Position numbers and translations under genes: made by a program
The notes under the pieces: model-generated
What the model was told of the DNA's origin: nothing
Databases searched by the model: none
What the model saw: only the letters and a program-made list of their open reading frames with translations
Assembly (NCBI RefSeq): GCF_038900095.1
Contig: NZ_JBBMQQ010000010.1
Coordinates: 62,001-126,000 of the forward strand
DNA: 64,000 nt
Direction: 5' to 3'
From: Hoeflea sp038900095
GTDB taxonomy: Bacteria; Pseudomonadota; Alphaproteobacteria; Rhizobiales; Rhizobiaceae
In this document: one piece after another, positions 47,817 through 56,411 of the stretch
How positions within the stretch are numbered: position 1 is the first letter of the stretch
Layout: every line of letters starts with the position of its first letter

Positions 47817-48061
47817 TCTGCTGCGTGCAGAGAATTTCCATTTTCGTCAGTGCCGTCGCCGAATTCGGCGATGATATCGGCCAGAGGGATGCGTTCGCCA
47901 TTATCGTCGGCAAGAGCAGCCTCAGCGGTCGCCAGATCTTCCAGATCTTCGATCCGCTCCCTGATTGCCTGAAGCACAAACTCCTCCTTGCTCACACCAA
48001 GATTCTTGGCGAAGCGATCAAGCAGCTGTTCAAGCTCTTTCGGCAGATCGAGTGTGATCAT
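47813..48061 (-). CDS. RelB-like ribbon-helix-helix antitoxin
   Basis: The 82-residue protein starts MITLDLPKELEQLLDRFAKN, an N-terminal ribbon-helix-helix DNA-binding unit, and ends in an acidic tail that would wrap the toxin. AAGGAA precedes the ATG at 48061; the frame extends to 48106 but that part covers the operator. It is the first gene of the toxin-antitoxin operon and should repress it through the palindrome upstream. Confidence 0.87.
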   Translation of the reverse strand: MITLDLPKELEQLLDRFAKNLGVSKEEFVLQAIRERIEDLEDLATAEAALADDNGERIPLADIIAEFGDGTDENGNSLHAAE

Positions 48062-48081
48062 CGCAGCATTCCTTTGCGCGA

Positions 48082-48108
48082 AATTGTAATGCGTGCAGCA
48101 ATGCAATT
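48082..48108 (-). promoter_or_regulatory. Toxin-antitoxin operator and promoter
   Basis: AATTGTAATGC (48082-48092) and GCAATGCAATT (48098-48108) form an inverted repeat with nine of eleven positions paired around GTGCA. On the minus strand TTGAAT (48111-48106), 17 bases, TACAAT (48088-48083) make a good promoter that overlaps both arms, so antitoxin binding would block RNA polymerase. Confidence 0.75.
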
Positions 48109-48117
48109 CAACCGCGC

Positions 48118-48147
48118 CACAATCAGGCCAATCAAGGCCTGATTGTG
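48118..48147. terminator. Long hairpin after ettA
   Basis: CACAATCAGGCC (48118-48129) pairs perfectly with GGCCTGATTGTG (48136-48147), twelve pairs with a six-base loop. It lies between the ettA stop and the toxin-antitoxin promoter. No T-run follows in either direction, so termination is likely but not typical. Confidence 0.55.
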
Positions 48148-48173
48148 CGTCGCGTATCAGGGATGGCAGATGC

Positions 48174-49823
48174 CTACCGCTTCAGCGGCTTGTAGGTCAC
48201 CCGCTTCGGATTGACCGAGTCGGCACCGAGCCGGCGGATCTTGTCCTGCTCGTAATCCTCGAAGTTGCCTTCGAACCATTCCACGTGGCTGTCGCCTTCG
48301 AACGCCAGGATGTGGGTGGCCAGCCGGTCGAGGAACATGCGGTCATGCGAGATGATGACGGCGCAGCCGGCGAAATTCTCGAGCGCATCTTCGAGCGCAC
48401 CGAGCGTTTCGGTGTCGAGGTCATTGGTCGGCTCATCGAGCAGCAGCAGGTTGCCGCCGGATTTCAAGAGCTTGGCCAGGTGCACCCGGTTGCGCTGACC
48501 GCCCGAAAGCGTGCCGACCTTCTGCTGCTGGTCGCCGCCCTTGAAGTTGAACGTCGAGCAATAGGCGCGGGAGTTCATCTCGTGCTTGCCGAGCTTGATG
48601 ATGTCGTTGCCGCCGGAAATTTCTTCCCAGACGCTTTTGTTCGGATCAAGCGAATCGCGGCTCTGGTCGACGTAGGACAGCTGCACCGTTTCACCGACAG
48701 TGATGGTGCCGGAATCGGGCTGTTCCTGACCGGTGATCATCCGGAACAGCGTGGTTTTACCCGCACCGTTCGGACCGATCACGCCAACGATGCCGCCGGG
48801 CGGCAGCTTGAACGTCAGGTCGTCGATCAGCAGCCGGTCGCCATAGGCCTTGGAGATGCCCTCGACGTCGATCACCTGGTTGCCGAGCCGCTCGCCGGTC
48901 GGGATGATGATCTGGGCTTCGCCGGGGCGCCGATCGGAAGCGGCCTTGACCAGCTCGTCATAGGCCCGGATACGCGCCTTGGACTTGGCCTGGCGGGCTT
49001 TCGGAGACGAGGCGATCCATTCCTGTTCGCGCGAGAGCGATTTCTGCCGCGACGCCTCTTCCCGGCCCTCCTGCTTCATCCGCTTGGCCTTGGCGTCGAG
49101 ATAGGCGGTATAGTTGCCCTCGTAGGGAATGCCGCGACCGCGGTCGAGCTCGAGAATCCAGCCGGTCACATTGTCGAGGAAGTAGCGGTCATGGGTGATC
49201 ATGATCACGGCGCCGGGATATTCCCTGAGATGCTTTTCGAGCCAAGCGATGCTTTCCGCGTCCAGATGGTTGGTCGGCTCGTCAAGCAGCAACAGGTCGG
49301 GCTGGCGCAAGAGCAGCGCGCACAGCGCGACGCGGCGTTTTTCGCCACCCGAAAGGTTGTCGACGGTGGCCTCGGCCGGCGGGCAGCGCAGCGCTTCCAT
49401 CGCCATTTCCACCTGGCTGTCGAGATCCCACAGGTTCTGCGCGTCGATGATGTCCTGCAGTTTCGCGCCTTCATCGGCGGTCTCGTCGGAATAATTCATC
49501 ATCAGTTCGTTGTAGCGGTCGAGCACAGCCTGCTTTTCGGCCACGCCCTGCATGACGTTGCCCAGCACGTTGAGACTCTCGTCGAGCTGCGGCTCCTGCG
49601 GCAGGTAACCCAGCGTCGCGCCATCGGCCAGCCAGGCCTCGCCGGTAAACTCGCTGTCGAGCCCGGCCATGATCTTCAGAACCGTCGATTTACCGGCGCC
49701 GTTCGGACCCAGGATACCGATCTTGGCGTCCGGGTAGAACGACAGATGGACGTTTTCGAGGACCTTCTTGGCGCCAAAGGACTTGTTGAGCCCCGCCATG
49801 TGATAGATGAACTGCCGTGCCAC
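48174..49823 (-). CDS. ettA: Energy-dependent translational throttle protein (ABC-F)
   Basis: EttA is a soluble ABC-F ATPase that binds the ribosomal E site and gates entry into elongation according to energy level. The 549-residue protein has two ATPase domains with Walker A GPNGAGKST and GPNGAGKTT, signatures LSGGEKRRV and LSGGQRNRV, and Walker B LLLLDEPTNHLD and LLLLDEPTNDLD. The inter-domain linker (P-site interaction motif region) with the basic KAKRMKQEGREEASRQKSL is present. Length is normal for EttA. Confidence 0.95.
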   Translation of the reverse strand: MARQFIYHMAGLNKSFGAKKVLENVHLSFYPDAKIGILGPNGAGKSTVLKIMAGLDSEFTGEAWLADGATLGYLPQEPQLDESLNVLGNVMQGVAEKQAVLDRYNELMMNYSDETADEGAKLQDIIDAQNLWDLDSQVEMAMEALRCPPAEATVDNLSGGEKRRVALCALLLRQPDLLLLDEPTNHLDAESIAWLEKHLREYPGAVIMITHDRYFLDNVTGWILELDRGRGIPYEGNYTAYLDAKAKRMKQEGREEASRQKSLSREQEWIASSPKARQAKSKARIRAYDELVKAASDRRPGEAQIIIPTGERLGNQVIDVEGISKAYGDRLLIDDLTFKLPPGGIVGVIGPNGAGKTTLFRMITGQEQPDSGTITVGETVQLSYVDQSRDSLDPNKSVWEEISGGNDIIKLGKHEMNSRAYCSTFNFKGGDQQQKVGTLSGGQRNRVHLAKLLKSGGNLLLLDEPTNDLDTETLGALEDALENFAGCAVIISHDRMFLDRLATHILAFEGDSHVEWFEGNFEDYEQDKIRRLGADSVNPKRVTYKPLKR

Positions 49824-49895
49824 GATGCGCTCCAGACATGATTTGGATGATTGCCCGCTGTCTAGTCGAATTGGCGCGGAAGGGCAATGACAGGC

Positions 49896-50141
49896 TTAGG
49901 CCGAGAAAGTGACAGCCACGCCCTTCTTGCGGAAATACGACTGCATGATCTTGCGCCCCTGGCGGTTGGACTGCGCCAGTTTGGACGGCTCGAACACCGC
50001 TTCCTTGACGCCTTCGCGCGCCATCGCCGCCTTCAGCGCGGCAATGTGGCTGTCCAGTTCTTCGTTGTCATTGGTTATCGACGCATAGATATTGTCGATG
50101 GCTTGGGTAAGGGTCAGATCGCTCACGTCTCGGCACTCCAT
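49896..50141 (-). CDS. Small conserved hypothetical protein
   Basis: An 81-residue soluble protein with an acidic helical first part (LTLTQAIDNIYASITNDNEELDSHIAALKAAM) and a basic C-terminal part (NRQGRKIMQSYFRKKGVAVTF). The start could be ATG 50141 or GTG 50126 (VSDLTLTQ), which has GGAG upstream. No family function is recognised. It precedes ettA on the same strand with a 72-base gap. Confidence 0.75.
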   Translation of the reverse strand: MECRDVSDLTLTQAIDNIYASITNDNEELDSHIAALKAAMAREGVKEAVFEPSKLAQSNRQGRKIMQSYFRKKGVAVTFSA

Positions 50142-50259
50142 GGCTTATTGCCCCTCAACTAGCGATTTTTACGGCAAGAGCAAGCGTGACACGCATTCTC
50201 CGGCCACATGATCTCCCATCCCCTCTTGATTTTCGCGCTCCGGGCATGGCCAATGGGTG

Positions 50260-51198
50260 ATGAGCGATTTTTCTCCCTTTACCCGTCAAAGCCCTACCGG
50301 CGCCGCACTTGCCGTCCGTCACATGCCGGCAACCGGCACACCGCGCGCCGTGGTGCAGATCAATCACGGCCTGGCCGAACACGCCGCCCGCTACCAGCGT
50401 TTTGCCCGGTTTCTCGCCTCCCGCGGCTTCCACGTCTATGTCCACGACCACCGCGGCCACGGCGCCACCCGGGCGCCCGATTCGATACCCGGCGCATTCG
50501 CATCCAGGGACGGCGCATCGAAGGTGATAGCGGATGTCGCCGCCATCCATGCGCTGATCGCCGAGCGCCATCCGGGCCTGCCGGTCGTCACCTTCGGCCA
50601 TTCCATGGGCGGCCTGATAGCGCTCAATTTCGCCGAGACCCATCCGGGAGCAAGTGCCGCGCTGGCGGTGTGGAATTCGAATTTCAACGCCGGGCTGGCC
50701 GGACGCGCCGGTCAGATCGCGCTCAGGCTGGAAGCCTTTTTCAAGGGCTCGGATACGCCGAGCGCCATTCTGCCCAAACTCACCTTTCAGGCCTGGGCCA
50801 GCGCGATGCCCGACCGCCGCACCGATTTCGACTGGCTGTCGCACGACACCGTCGAGGTTGATCTCTATGTGGTCGATCCGTTGAGCGGCTGGGACGCCAC
50901 GGTGAGCATGTGGCAGGACGTGTTCAGGCTGATTTACGCTGGTGGCGACGCGGCAAATCTGACGAAATTGCCCAAGGCGCTGCCCATCCACCTGGTTGGC
51001 GGCGCCGAGGATCCCGCCACCGACAACGGAGAGGCCATCACCTGGCTTGCCGGAGAGATGCACAAGGCCGGGCTGACCGGCGTCACCACCCAAATTCTCC
51101 CGCGAACGCGGCACGAAACCCTCAACGAGATCAACCGCGACCAGTCGATGCTGGGCTTTGCAGCCTGGCTCGACGAGGTGCTTCCAGCGAGCAACTGA
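50260..51198 (+). CDS. Alpha/beta hydrolase (monoacylglycerol-lipase-like)
   Basis: A 312-residue serine hydrolase. The oxyanion segment INHGLAEHAARYQRFA and HDHRGHGATR, the nucleophile elbow TFGHSMGGLIAL and a C-terminal RTRHETLNEINRD supplying the catalytic histidine fit the serine aminopeptidase S33/monoacylglycerol lipase group. ATG 50260 is preferred to the GTG at 50257. The natural ester is unknown. Confidence 0.9.
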   Translation: MSDFSPFTRQSPTGAALAVRHMPATGTPRAVVQINHGLAEHAARYQRFARFLASRGFHVYVHDHRGHGATRAPDSIPGAFASRDGASKVIADVAAIHALIAERHPGLPVVTFGHSMGGLIALNFAETHPGASAALAVWNSNFNAGLAGRAGQIALRLEAFFKGSDTPSAILPKLTFQAWASAMPDRRTDFDWLSHDTVEVDLYVVDPLSGWDATVSMWQDVFRLIYAGGDAANLTKLPKALPIHLVGGAEDPATDNGEAITWLAGEMHKAGLTGVTTQILPRTRHETLNEINRDQSMLGFAAWLDEVLPASN

Positions 51199-51406
51199 AC
51201 ACGCATGCAGAGCGCCGCCGCCTCCTGGAAACAACCGTCGCAGTGCCGCGATCAAACGCCTCGGCTGCGGGCGTGACAGGCTCCGCGAAAACCTGCTAAC
51301 ACACAGTCGCGAACCGGAGGGCTGAGCATTTTTTCCGATCTTTTCACACGCCTTGAATGCACCATATATGTTGCGCTGATTCCGTCCACCGCAGGGAGCG
51401 TTCCCC

Positions 51407-52630
51407 ATGTCTGAGACCCCGGACGCCAATCCTTCAGATACAAACACCGGACCGCTCGCAGGCGTTCGGGTCATCGAGCTTGCCCGCATTCTGGCGGGGC
51501 CATGGGCCGGGCAATTGCTGGCCGATCTCGGCGCCGACGTGATCAAGATCGAGCACCCTCAGGGTGGCGACGACACCCGCCGCTGGGGCCCGCCCTTTGT
51601 CGAAGGCGCCGACGGCGAAAACCTTTCGGCGGCCTATTATCACTCGACCAACCGCGGCAAGCGCTCGATCACGCTCGATATTGCCAGTCCCGAAGGGGCG
51701 CAGACCGCGCGCGAGCTGATCTCGACTGCCGATGTGGTGCTCGAGAATTTCAAGGTCGGCGGGTTGAAGAAATACGGCCTCGACTATGACAGCCTGAAGG
51801 CGGAAAATCCGCGGCTCGTCTACTGCTCGATCACCGGCTTCGGCCAGACCGGACCCTACGCGCCGCGCGCCGGCTACGATTTCATCATCCAGGCCATGAC
51901 CGGCATGATGTCGATCACCGGCGAGCCCGGCCGCGAGCCGCAAAAGGCCGGCGTCGCCATTTCCGATGTCTTCACCGGGCTATACTCGGTCATCGCCATC
52001 CAGGCCGCCCTCCGCCATGCCGAGAAAACCGGCCAGGGCCAGATGATCGACATGGCGCTGTTTGACACCCAGGCCGGAATCCTCGGCAACCAGAACCTCA
52101 ACTATCTGGTCTCCGGTGTCGCCCCGGTGCAGATGGGCAACGCCCACATGAACATCGCACCCTACGAGGTGTTCCCGGTCGCCGATGGCCATGTCATCAT
52201 CGCGGTCGGCAATGACGGCCAGTTCCAGCGCTTCTGCAAGCTGCTGGGCGCCACCGAACTCGGCACAGATCCCGACTTCCAGACCAACCCGTCACGCGTC
52301 GCCCACCGCAAGCGGTTGCGCGACGAGATCATCGCCGAGATGAGCAGCTGGACCAAGGCCGACATCCTCGCCGCCTGCGAGGCCAATGCCGTGCCTGCCG
52401 GGCCGATCAACACCATCGCCGAGATGTTCGATGATCCGCAAGCCATCGCCCGCGGGCTGAGGATGGACCTGAAAGATTCCGCCGGAACCGAAATTCCCTC
52501 GGTCCGCGCGCCGATCCTGCTCCCCGCCTCCCCGCTTCACTATGACCGGCCAAGCCCGCGCCTGGGCGAGCACACTCAGGAGGTGCTGGCCGAGCTCGAA
52601 ACCATCAAGTCAAAAGGACAACGCACATGA
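51407..52630 (+). CDS. Type III (CaiB/BaiF) CoA-transferase
   Basis: The 407-residue protein belongs to family III CoA-transferases, which swap CoA between carboxylic acids. Key parts are AGVRVIELARILAGPWAGQLLADLGADVIKIE, STNRGKRSITLDI and the catalytic aspartate 158 in APRAGYDFIIQAMTGMM. The stop overlaps the start of the ThDP-enzyme gene by four bases (ATGA), so the two are translationally coupled. This pairing recalls formyl-CoA transferase with oxalyl-CoA decarboxylase, but the partner is not a clear Oxc. Confidence 0.92.
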   Translation: MSETPDANPSDTNTGPLAGVRVIELARILAGPWAGQLLADLGADVIKIEHPQGGDDTRRWGPPFVEGADGENLSAAYYHSTNRGKRSITLDIASPEGAQTARELISTADVVLENFKVGGLKKYGLDYDSLKAENPRLVYCSITGFGQTGPYAPRAGYDFIIQAMTGMMSITGEPGREPQKAGVAISDVFTGLYSVIAIQAALRHAEKTGQGQMIDMALFDTQAGILGNQNLNYLVSGVAPVQMGNAHMNIAPYEVFPVADGHVIIAVGNDGQFQRFCKLLGATELGTDPDFQTNPSRVAHRKRLRDEIIAEMSSWTKADILAACEANAVPAGPINTIAEMFDDPQAIARGLRMDLKDSAGTEIPSVRAPILLPASPLHYDRPSPRLGEHTQEVLAELETIKSKGQRT

Positions 52631-54291
52631 AAACCGGCGGCCAGCTGATTGTCGATTCACTCAAGGCCAATGGCGCCGAGCGTCTGTTCTGCGTGCCGGG
52701 CGAAAGCTATCTCGCGGTGCTCGATGCGCTGGTTGATTCCGGCGTCGGCGTCACCGTCTGCCGCCAGGAAGGCGGAGCCGCGATGATGGCCGACAGCTGG
52801 GGCCGCTTGACCGGAAAGCCCGGCATCTGCTTTGTCACCCGCGGCCCCGGCGCCACCAATGCCACCGCCGGCCTGCACATTGCCCGGCAGGATTCGATCC
52901 CGATGATCCTGTTCATCGGCCAGGTCCAGCGCGATGCCCGCGAACGCGAGGCCTTCCAGGAAGTCGAATACCGCCGCGCCTTTACCGAATTCGCCAAATG
53001 GGTGGCCGAGATCGACGATCCGGCCCGTATTCCCGAATTCGTCAACCGCGCCTTCTCCGTGGCCCAGTCCGGCCGCCCCGGCCCGGTGGTGCTGGCGCTG
53101 CCCGAGGATGTGCTGCGCGAAGTGGTCGAGAACCCGCCAACTTCGATCCTGCCCAACCCGGTGCCCGTGATCCGGCCGGGCGAGCCGGAAATGAAGGATC
53201 TGGCCGACCGCCTGTCGCGCTCGACACGCCCGGTGATGATCCTCGGCGGCACCCGCTGGACCGATCAGGCAGTCCGCCAGGTCGAGCATTTCGCCGCCAG
53301 GGCGCAGGTACCTGTCGGCTGTTCGTTCCGCCGCCAGATGTTGTTTGACCACACCCATGACTGCTACGCCGGCGATGTCGGCATCGGTATCAATCCGGCG
53401 CTGGCAGAAGAGATCAGGAAGTCCGATCTGGTGATGCTGATCGGCGGCCGCTTCTCCGAAATGCCGTCTTCGGGCTACACCCTTCTCGACGTGCCCTTCC
53501 CGGCCCAGCCGCTGGTTCATGTTCACGCCGATGCCGATGAACTCGGCCGGGTCTACCGCCCGTCGCTTGCCATCAACGCCGACCCCGCCTCTTTTGCCGA
53601 GGCCCTGTCCGCACTCGATGTCGAGACCACACCCGCGCGCGCCGAGCGGACAAGGCAGATGCATCAGGCCTATCTCGATTGGTCGACCCCGCCCGAAACA
53701 GGCCCCGGCGATGTGCACATGGGCCCGATCATCGACTGGCTGCGCGACGAGCTGCCCGACGACGCGATCCTGACCAATGGCGCGGGCAACTACGCCACCT
53801 GGGTGCACCGCTATGTCCGCTTCAGAAAATTCGCCACACAGGCCGCCCCTGCCTGCGGCTCAATGGGCTATGGCGTGCCCGCCGCCGTGGCCGCCAAGCA
53901 AGCCTACCCCGAGCGCCTGGTGGTCGCCTTTGCCGGCGACGGCTGTTTCATGATGCACGGACAGGAATTTGCCACCGCTGTGCAGCACAAGCTGCCGATC
54001 ATCGTCATCGTCGTCAACAACTCGATGTACGGCACCATCCGGATGCATCAGGAGCGCGATTACCCCGGCCGCGTAAGTGCCACCGAACTGACCAACCCGG
54101 ATTTCGCCGCCCTTGCCCGCGCCTATGGCGGCCATGGCGAGACGGTGGAGAAAACCGAAGACTTCGCTCCCGCCTTCAAGCGCGCCCGCGCCATCGGCAA
54201 GCCGGCAATCATCGAGGTCAAGCTCGACCAGCAGGCCATCACACCGACCCGGACATTGGACCAGATCTCGGGCACCGGCGTGAAGAAATAG
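52627..54291 (+). CDS. Thiamine-diphosphate-dependent enzyme (acetolactate synthase-like)
   Basis: A 554-residue ThDP enzyme with the three-domain POX/ALS layout. The catalytic glutamate 48 is in VCRQEGGAAMMADSWGR, the central domain follows MILGGTRWTDQ, and the ThDP-Mg motif begins GDGCFMMHGQEF at 437 and ends VVNNSMYG. It lacks adjacent ilvH, so branched-chain amino acid synthesis is unlikely. With the coupled CoA-transferase, a carboligase, lyase or decarboxylase acting on a 2-hydroxyacyl- or 2-oxo-acyl-CoA is possible; this is inference. Confidence 0.88.
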   Translation: MKTGGQLIVDSLKANGAERLFCVPGESYLAVLDALVDSGVGVTVCRQEGGAAMMADSWGRLTGKPGICFVTRGPGATNATAGLHIARQDSIPMILFIGQVQRDAREREAFQEVEYRRAFTEFAKWVAEIDDPARIPEFVNRAFSVAQSGRPGPVVLALPEDVLREVVENPPTSILPNPVPVIRPGEPEMKDLADRLSRSTRPVMILGGTRWTDQAVRQVEHFAARAQVPVGCSFRRQMLFDHTHDCYAGDVGIGINPALAEEIRKSDLVMLIGGRFSEMPSSGYTLLDVPFPAQPLVHVHADADELGRVYRPSLAINADPASFAEALSALDVETTPARAERTRQMHQAYLDWSTPPETGPGDVHMGPIIDWLRDELPDDAILTNGAGNYATWVHRYVRFRKFATQAAPACGSMGYGVPAAVAAKQAYPERLVVAFAGDGCFMMHGQEFATAVQHKLPIIVIVVNNSMYGTIRMHQERDYPGRVSATELTNPDFAALARAYGGHGETVEKTEDFAPAFKRARAIGKPAIIEVKLDQQAITPTRTLDQISGTGVKK

Positions 54292-54347
54292 CCCAAGGCG
54301 CGTTTCAAGGGCTTGCCGCGGCATCAGCGAACGCCACTTTGCTGGCT

Positions 54348-54743
54348 ATGAACAGCTCACAGCCAGCAATTCCACTTTCTGTCTGGTACGACGGCGATTG
54401 TCCGGTCTGCCGTCAGGAAGTGGCGCTCTACAGCCGCATCGACCGGAACCGTGCGATCGAGTGGATCGATATTGTTGCCCTCGCCGACAGCGCGTTGCCC
54501 GCCGGCAAGACCCGTGACGATCTGCTTGGCCGGTTTCATGCGCGGCAGGCCAACGGCCCCTGGCGCACCGGTGTCGATGCCTTCACCGCCATATGGGATC
54601 AGCTCCCGGTGCTCAGACGCCTGGCCTTCCTCTTCCGCACCCCCGGCATCCGCCAACTGGTGGAGCTTGGCTATCGCGGCTTTCTCAAATGGCAGCGCCA
54701 CCACCGCGCCCGGCGCAACCTTTCCAAGCTACCCGTCGCGTGA
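54348..54743 (+). CDS. DUF393 (DCC family thiol-disulfide-like) protein
   Basis: The 131-residue protein has the DCC-family motif WYDGDCPVCRQEVALY (Cys-x2-Cys) near the N-terminus and a DGVDAF-like segment GVDAFTAIWDQLP. The family is thioredoxin-like and suspected of disulfide chemistry. The ATG at 54348 begins the recognisable domain; the frame runs open upstream through the ThDP gene in another phase. It may be the third gene of the same transcript. Confidence 0.85.
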   Translation: MNSSQPAIPLSVWYDGDCPVCRQEVALYSRIDRNRAIEWIDIVALADSALPAGKTRDDLLGRFHARQANGPWRTGVDAFTAIWDQLPVLRRLAFLFRTPGIRQLVELGYRGFLKWQRHHRARRNLSKLPVA

Positions 54744-54748
54744 TGCAC

Positions 54749-55474
54749 TCAGGGCCGTTCGCCCAGAACCCCGACCCAGAGGCTGCCATCGGTTGACCAT
54801 GGATCACCTCCACCATTGACGCCGCTGTGCACCGTGTGAAAATCGGGCATCATGTAGCTGTCTTTCAGCCGGCCGGCCTTTTTCAAATCTGCCCTGAGCT
54901 TGTCGCGCTCGAGATCCACGTCGGGCGCAATGTGGTGGGTCAATTGTCCGGTTTCGTGGCTGAGGCCAATGCCGCGGTCAAATGAAGCCGCGCCGATATA
55001 GAGTGGCGCCGGCAGCTCCGAACTGGTTGAAAGCAGCCACAGCCGCACGTGATGCCGGGTGTCGGGATCAGGACCTGCGGGCTTTTCGAAGGCCAGATCC
55101 TCGCTTCGCCCGAACAGAAACAACCGGCTGACCGGCGCGGTCACGTAGGTCCGGTCGAGCACGATGTCAGCGGCAATGTCCAGGCTGCTTCTCAAGCCCA
55201 GCGAATCGGCGGGAAACCAGCCCGCGGCTGCCATGGCCGATTTGACCGCGGCTTCGTCGCCGACCAGCGCCACATTGAGCGGATCGCCCGGTCGGTGCTC
55301 GGCAGCCTCGGTCAGGCGCGGTTCGCTGCCATCCAATGGCGCCCGCGGATCGAAGAACACGTCCCACGCCAGCGGCGCGATCAGATAGGCCAGCGCCGTG
55401 TAGACCACGGCGGCAGCGGCAACAACAACGGCTGTGCGCCGAAGCCGTCCGGCGTTTTTTCTGCTGCCTGGCAC
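54749..55474 (-). CDS. LssY C-terminal domain protein
   Basis: A 241-residue protein with one N-terminal membrane anchor (about 13-36) and a periplasmic LssY_C-type domain: PLNVALVGDEAAVKSAMAAAGWFPAD, YVTAPVSRLFLFGRSEDLAFEKP, HHVRLWLL, SFDRGIGLSHETGQLTHHIAPDVD. In LssY of Legionella this domain follows a PAP2 phosphatase; here it is alone. Role unknown. Confidence 0.83.
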   Translation of the reverse strand: MPGSRKNAGRLRRTAVVVAAAAVVYTALAYLIAPLAWDVFFDPRAPLDGSEPRLTEAAEHRPGDPLNVALVGDEAAVKSAMAAAGWFPADSLGLRSSLDIAADIVLDRTYVTAPVSRLFLFGRSEDLAFEKPAGPDPDTRHHVRLWLLSTSSELPAPLYIGAASFDRGIGLSHETGQLTHHIAPDVDLERDKLRADLKKAGRLKDSYMMPDFHTVHSGVNGGGDPWSTDGSLWVGVLGERP

Positions 55475-55572
55475 GTGCGGATGATCCTTGGCGTCACGGG
55501 AATTCTCTGCACATTACATGCCGCATGCCCGGACACTTGTCCACAGATCCCCAGCCCCTGGCCAGAGTGGTG

Positions 55573-55911
55573 TCAGCCGCGCAGGTGAGCCGTCTGCTGG
55601 AAAACCGCGGTTGAGCGCGCACCGGAACGGCAATAGCCGAGCATCGGCGACGGCAATTCCTCGATCGCATCGACCATTTCGCGCACCGCATCAGCCGTCA
55701 CGCCCATCGGGCCGATCGGGATATGCCGCATCTCGAGACCCAGAGCTTCTGCCGCCTGCTTGATGCTGTCGAAGCTCGGCTGGTCCGGGGCTTCGCCATC
55801 GGGCCGGTGGCAGACGATCGAGCGGAAGCCCGCGGCCTTGATTTCGGCGAGATCCTCGACGGAAATCTGTCCTGCGACGGAATAGGTTGGGGTGACTTGG
55901 CGAAGATCCAT
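55573..55911 (-). CDS. TIGR01244/DUF442-family phosphatase or sulfurtransferase-like protein
   Basis: A 112-residue protein with the fold of beta-lactamase-hydrolase-like (Blh N-terminal) proteins: VTPTYSVAGQISVEDLAEIKAAGFRSIVCHRPDGE and the active-site loop LGYCRSGARS near the C-terminus. The loop has the rhodanese-like cysteine spacing rather than the CX5R of tyrosine phosphatases. In rhizobia this domain is tied to sulfide handling or biofilm control, but that is for the fused forms. Confidence 0.85.
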   Translation of the reverse strand: MDLRQVTPTYSVAGQISVEDLAEIKAAGFRSIVCHRPDGEAPDQPSFDSIKQAAEALGLEMRHIPIGPMGVTADAVREMVDAIEELPSPMLGYCRSGARSTAVFQQTAHLRG

Positions 55912-56002
55912 GACGTCAATTGCCTTTGAAGTGAGGCGCGCATCTGAAAGGCACGCCAGAGTTCGGACTGCCCGAATGACTTAAGCAATGGCTGCGAAGC
56001 CG

Positions 56003-56245
56003 TCAATCGGCGCTGGTGCCGCAGGTTGCGGCCAATTGGCTGTTCCTGTTGTTTCTCGCCCGCTCGGAGACCTCGCCGATAATTTTCACCACATCGGGAA
56101 AACAGCCGCAGCAGCGGCCGCGGATCCGCATGAAATGATAGACCTTCGACGGCACGATCAGTTGCCAGGGATCTTCATCGAGCAGTTTTTCGACGGCAGC
56201 CTCGATCTCGCCTTGCGACAGAAGGTTGCACTGGCAGACAATCAT
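56003..56245 (-). CDS. Bacterioferritin-associated ferredoxin-like protein
   Basis: An 80-residue protein with the BFD [2Fe-2S] cysteines: MIVCQCNLL at the N-terminus and RGRCCGCFPDVV later (Cys-x-Cys and Cys-x2-Cys). BFD reduces bacterioferritin to release stored iron. The start at 56245 is the family norm. It is divergent from the iron ABC permease gene, consistent with an iron-limitation response, though no bacterioferritin gene is adjacent. Confidence 0.88.
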   Translation of the reverse strand: MIVCQCNLLSQGEIEAAVEKLLDEDPWQLIVPSKVYHFMRIRGRCCGCFPDVVKIIGEVSERARNNRNSQLAATCGTSAD

Positions 56246-56411
56246 GGAAGTTCTCAACACTCACGCGACGCTGCCAGTCCGGCTGCCAGTTGACGCTAAA
56301 ACCTGTATGAATTACTCCACAATCTTTGACCGACCCGCCATCCGCTGTCAAACACCGGATGGTCAAGATGCCGGAAATATGGCCGACTTTCCACTCGCGG
56401 GATCAGGCCGG

